Source: Flavobacterium profundi
GTDB lineage: Bacteria > Bacteroidota > Bacteroidia > Flavobacteriales > Flavobacteriaceae
Direction: 5' to 3'
Assembly (NCBI RefSeq): GCF_006491645.1
Contig: NZ_VDCZ01000001.1
Location: forward strand, 434,001 to 498,000
Length of the DNA stretch: 64,000 nucleotides
The notes beneath the pieces are model-generated. The model ran no database searches, was not told the origin of the DNA, and saw nothing but the letters and a program-made list of their open reading frames with translations. Shown one piece after another: positions 63,744 to 64,000 of this stretch; within the stretch, counting starts at the first letter, position 1, and each line of letters starts with the position of its first letter. The position numbers and the translations under genes were made by a program.

Positions 63744-63876
63744 AGATTTACATATTGGAAATGGGATTAAGAAAAATTATTTTTCTACTGAACAAAAATA
63801 AAGTACTACTACCAATTATAATAATATTAATACAAATGAAGATTATTAAATAAACTGATGTAAATAATAATTAAAA

Positions 63877-64000
63877 ATGAAATACAAAATTGACAACATA
63901 GAGAAAGTCGAATATAATGAAGTAGTCAATATTTGGGAAGCCTCTGTTCGAGCAACACATCACTTTTTGAAAGAAGAAGATATTCAATATTTTAAACCAC
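63877..64000 (+). CDS. GNAT-family N-acetyltransferase, N-terminal fragment
   Basis: Only 41 residues are inside the window. YNEVVNIWEASVRATHHFLK with the following EEDI is the N-terminal segment of GNAT acetyltransferases, where these helices make the acceptor side. The gene continues beyond the window. Confidence 0.75.
   Translation, partial: MKYKIDNIEKVEYNEVVNIWEASVRATHHFLKEEDIQYFKP

Overview
The window is AT-rich DNA from a member of the Bacteroidota, most likely a Flavobacterium-like genus. The evidence is three SusC/RagA or SusD-type outer-membrane uptake genes, RteC-like proteins, several DUFs known mainly from this phylum (DUF6266, DUF6520, DUF6943), and promoters of the phylum's own kind (TTG, 16-19 bases, then TAnnTTTG). 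There are no rRNA genes, no confident complete tRNA, no transposase and no CRISPR array.

Layout. 1-9.4 kb is ordinary chromosome: a TonB receptor, an arsenosugar-type operon (rhodanese, CMD/peroxidase-like protein, ArsS radical SAM, DUF2064), an AraC/SDR pair, an HxlR/nitroreductase divergent pair, and a thioredoxin-reductase-like/Fur-family divergent pair. About 9.47-27.75 kb looks like an integrative element of 18.3 kb. It is bounded by a 16-bp direct repeat resembling the 3' end of a tRNA, with GTGGGGAT double repeats just inside both ends. It carries a tyrosine recombinase, RteC-like, HTH and Rep-like genes, a complete type III restriction-modification pair, a very AT-rich operon coding for a GHKL ATPase, a possible phosphoribosyltransferase-like protein and a PD-(D/E)XK nuclease, and a PemK/MazF toxin pair. 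25.3-32.1 kb holds two inverted arrays of hairpin-forming repeats around a DUF6266-like/DUF5675/holin-like cassette. 32.2-43.8 kb is a dense defence and toxin island: XRE-ImmA plus PIN, a Pycsar cyclase/TM-effector operon with a third ubiquitin-E2-like gene, a large Mrr-nuclease/STAND NTPase (Avs-like) with a HEPN protein, and HipBA. 43.8-51 kb carries replication and regulatory genes of a decayed mobile element (DnaC-like ATPase, primosome-like wHTH, excisionase-like HTH, RteC). 51.4-61.4 kb is a secreted-peptide/uptake locus: PAS-AraC regulator, MauE-like membrane protein, DUF6520 Cys-peptide, and facing them an S9 peptidase-SusD-SusC operon. 61.4-64 kb holds a nested hairpin element, an XRE regulator, a probable ADP-ribosyltransferase-like toxin cassette and the start of a GNAT acetyltransferase.

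How the genes work together. The main theme is anti-phage defence stacked on mobile DNA. Three loci deserve most attention: Pycsar with an E2-like partner (34.4-36.6 kb), the GHKL/PRTase-like/nuclease operon (18.4-24.4 kb), and the ART-like cassette (62.6-63.5 kb). Protein family names are from recognition of motifs by eye, with no database search. Residue numbers in long proteins are approximate.
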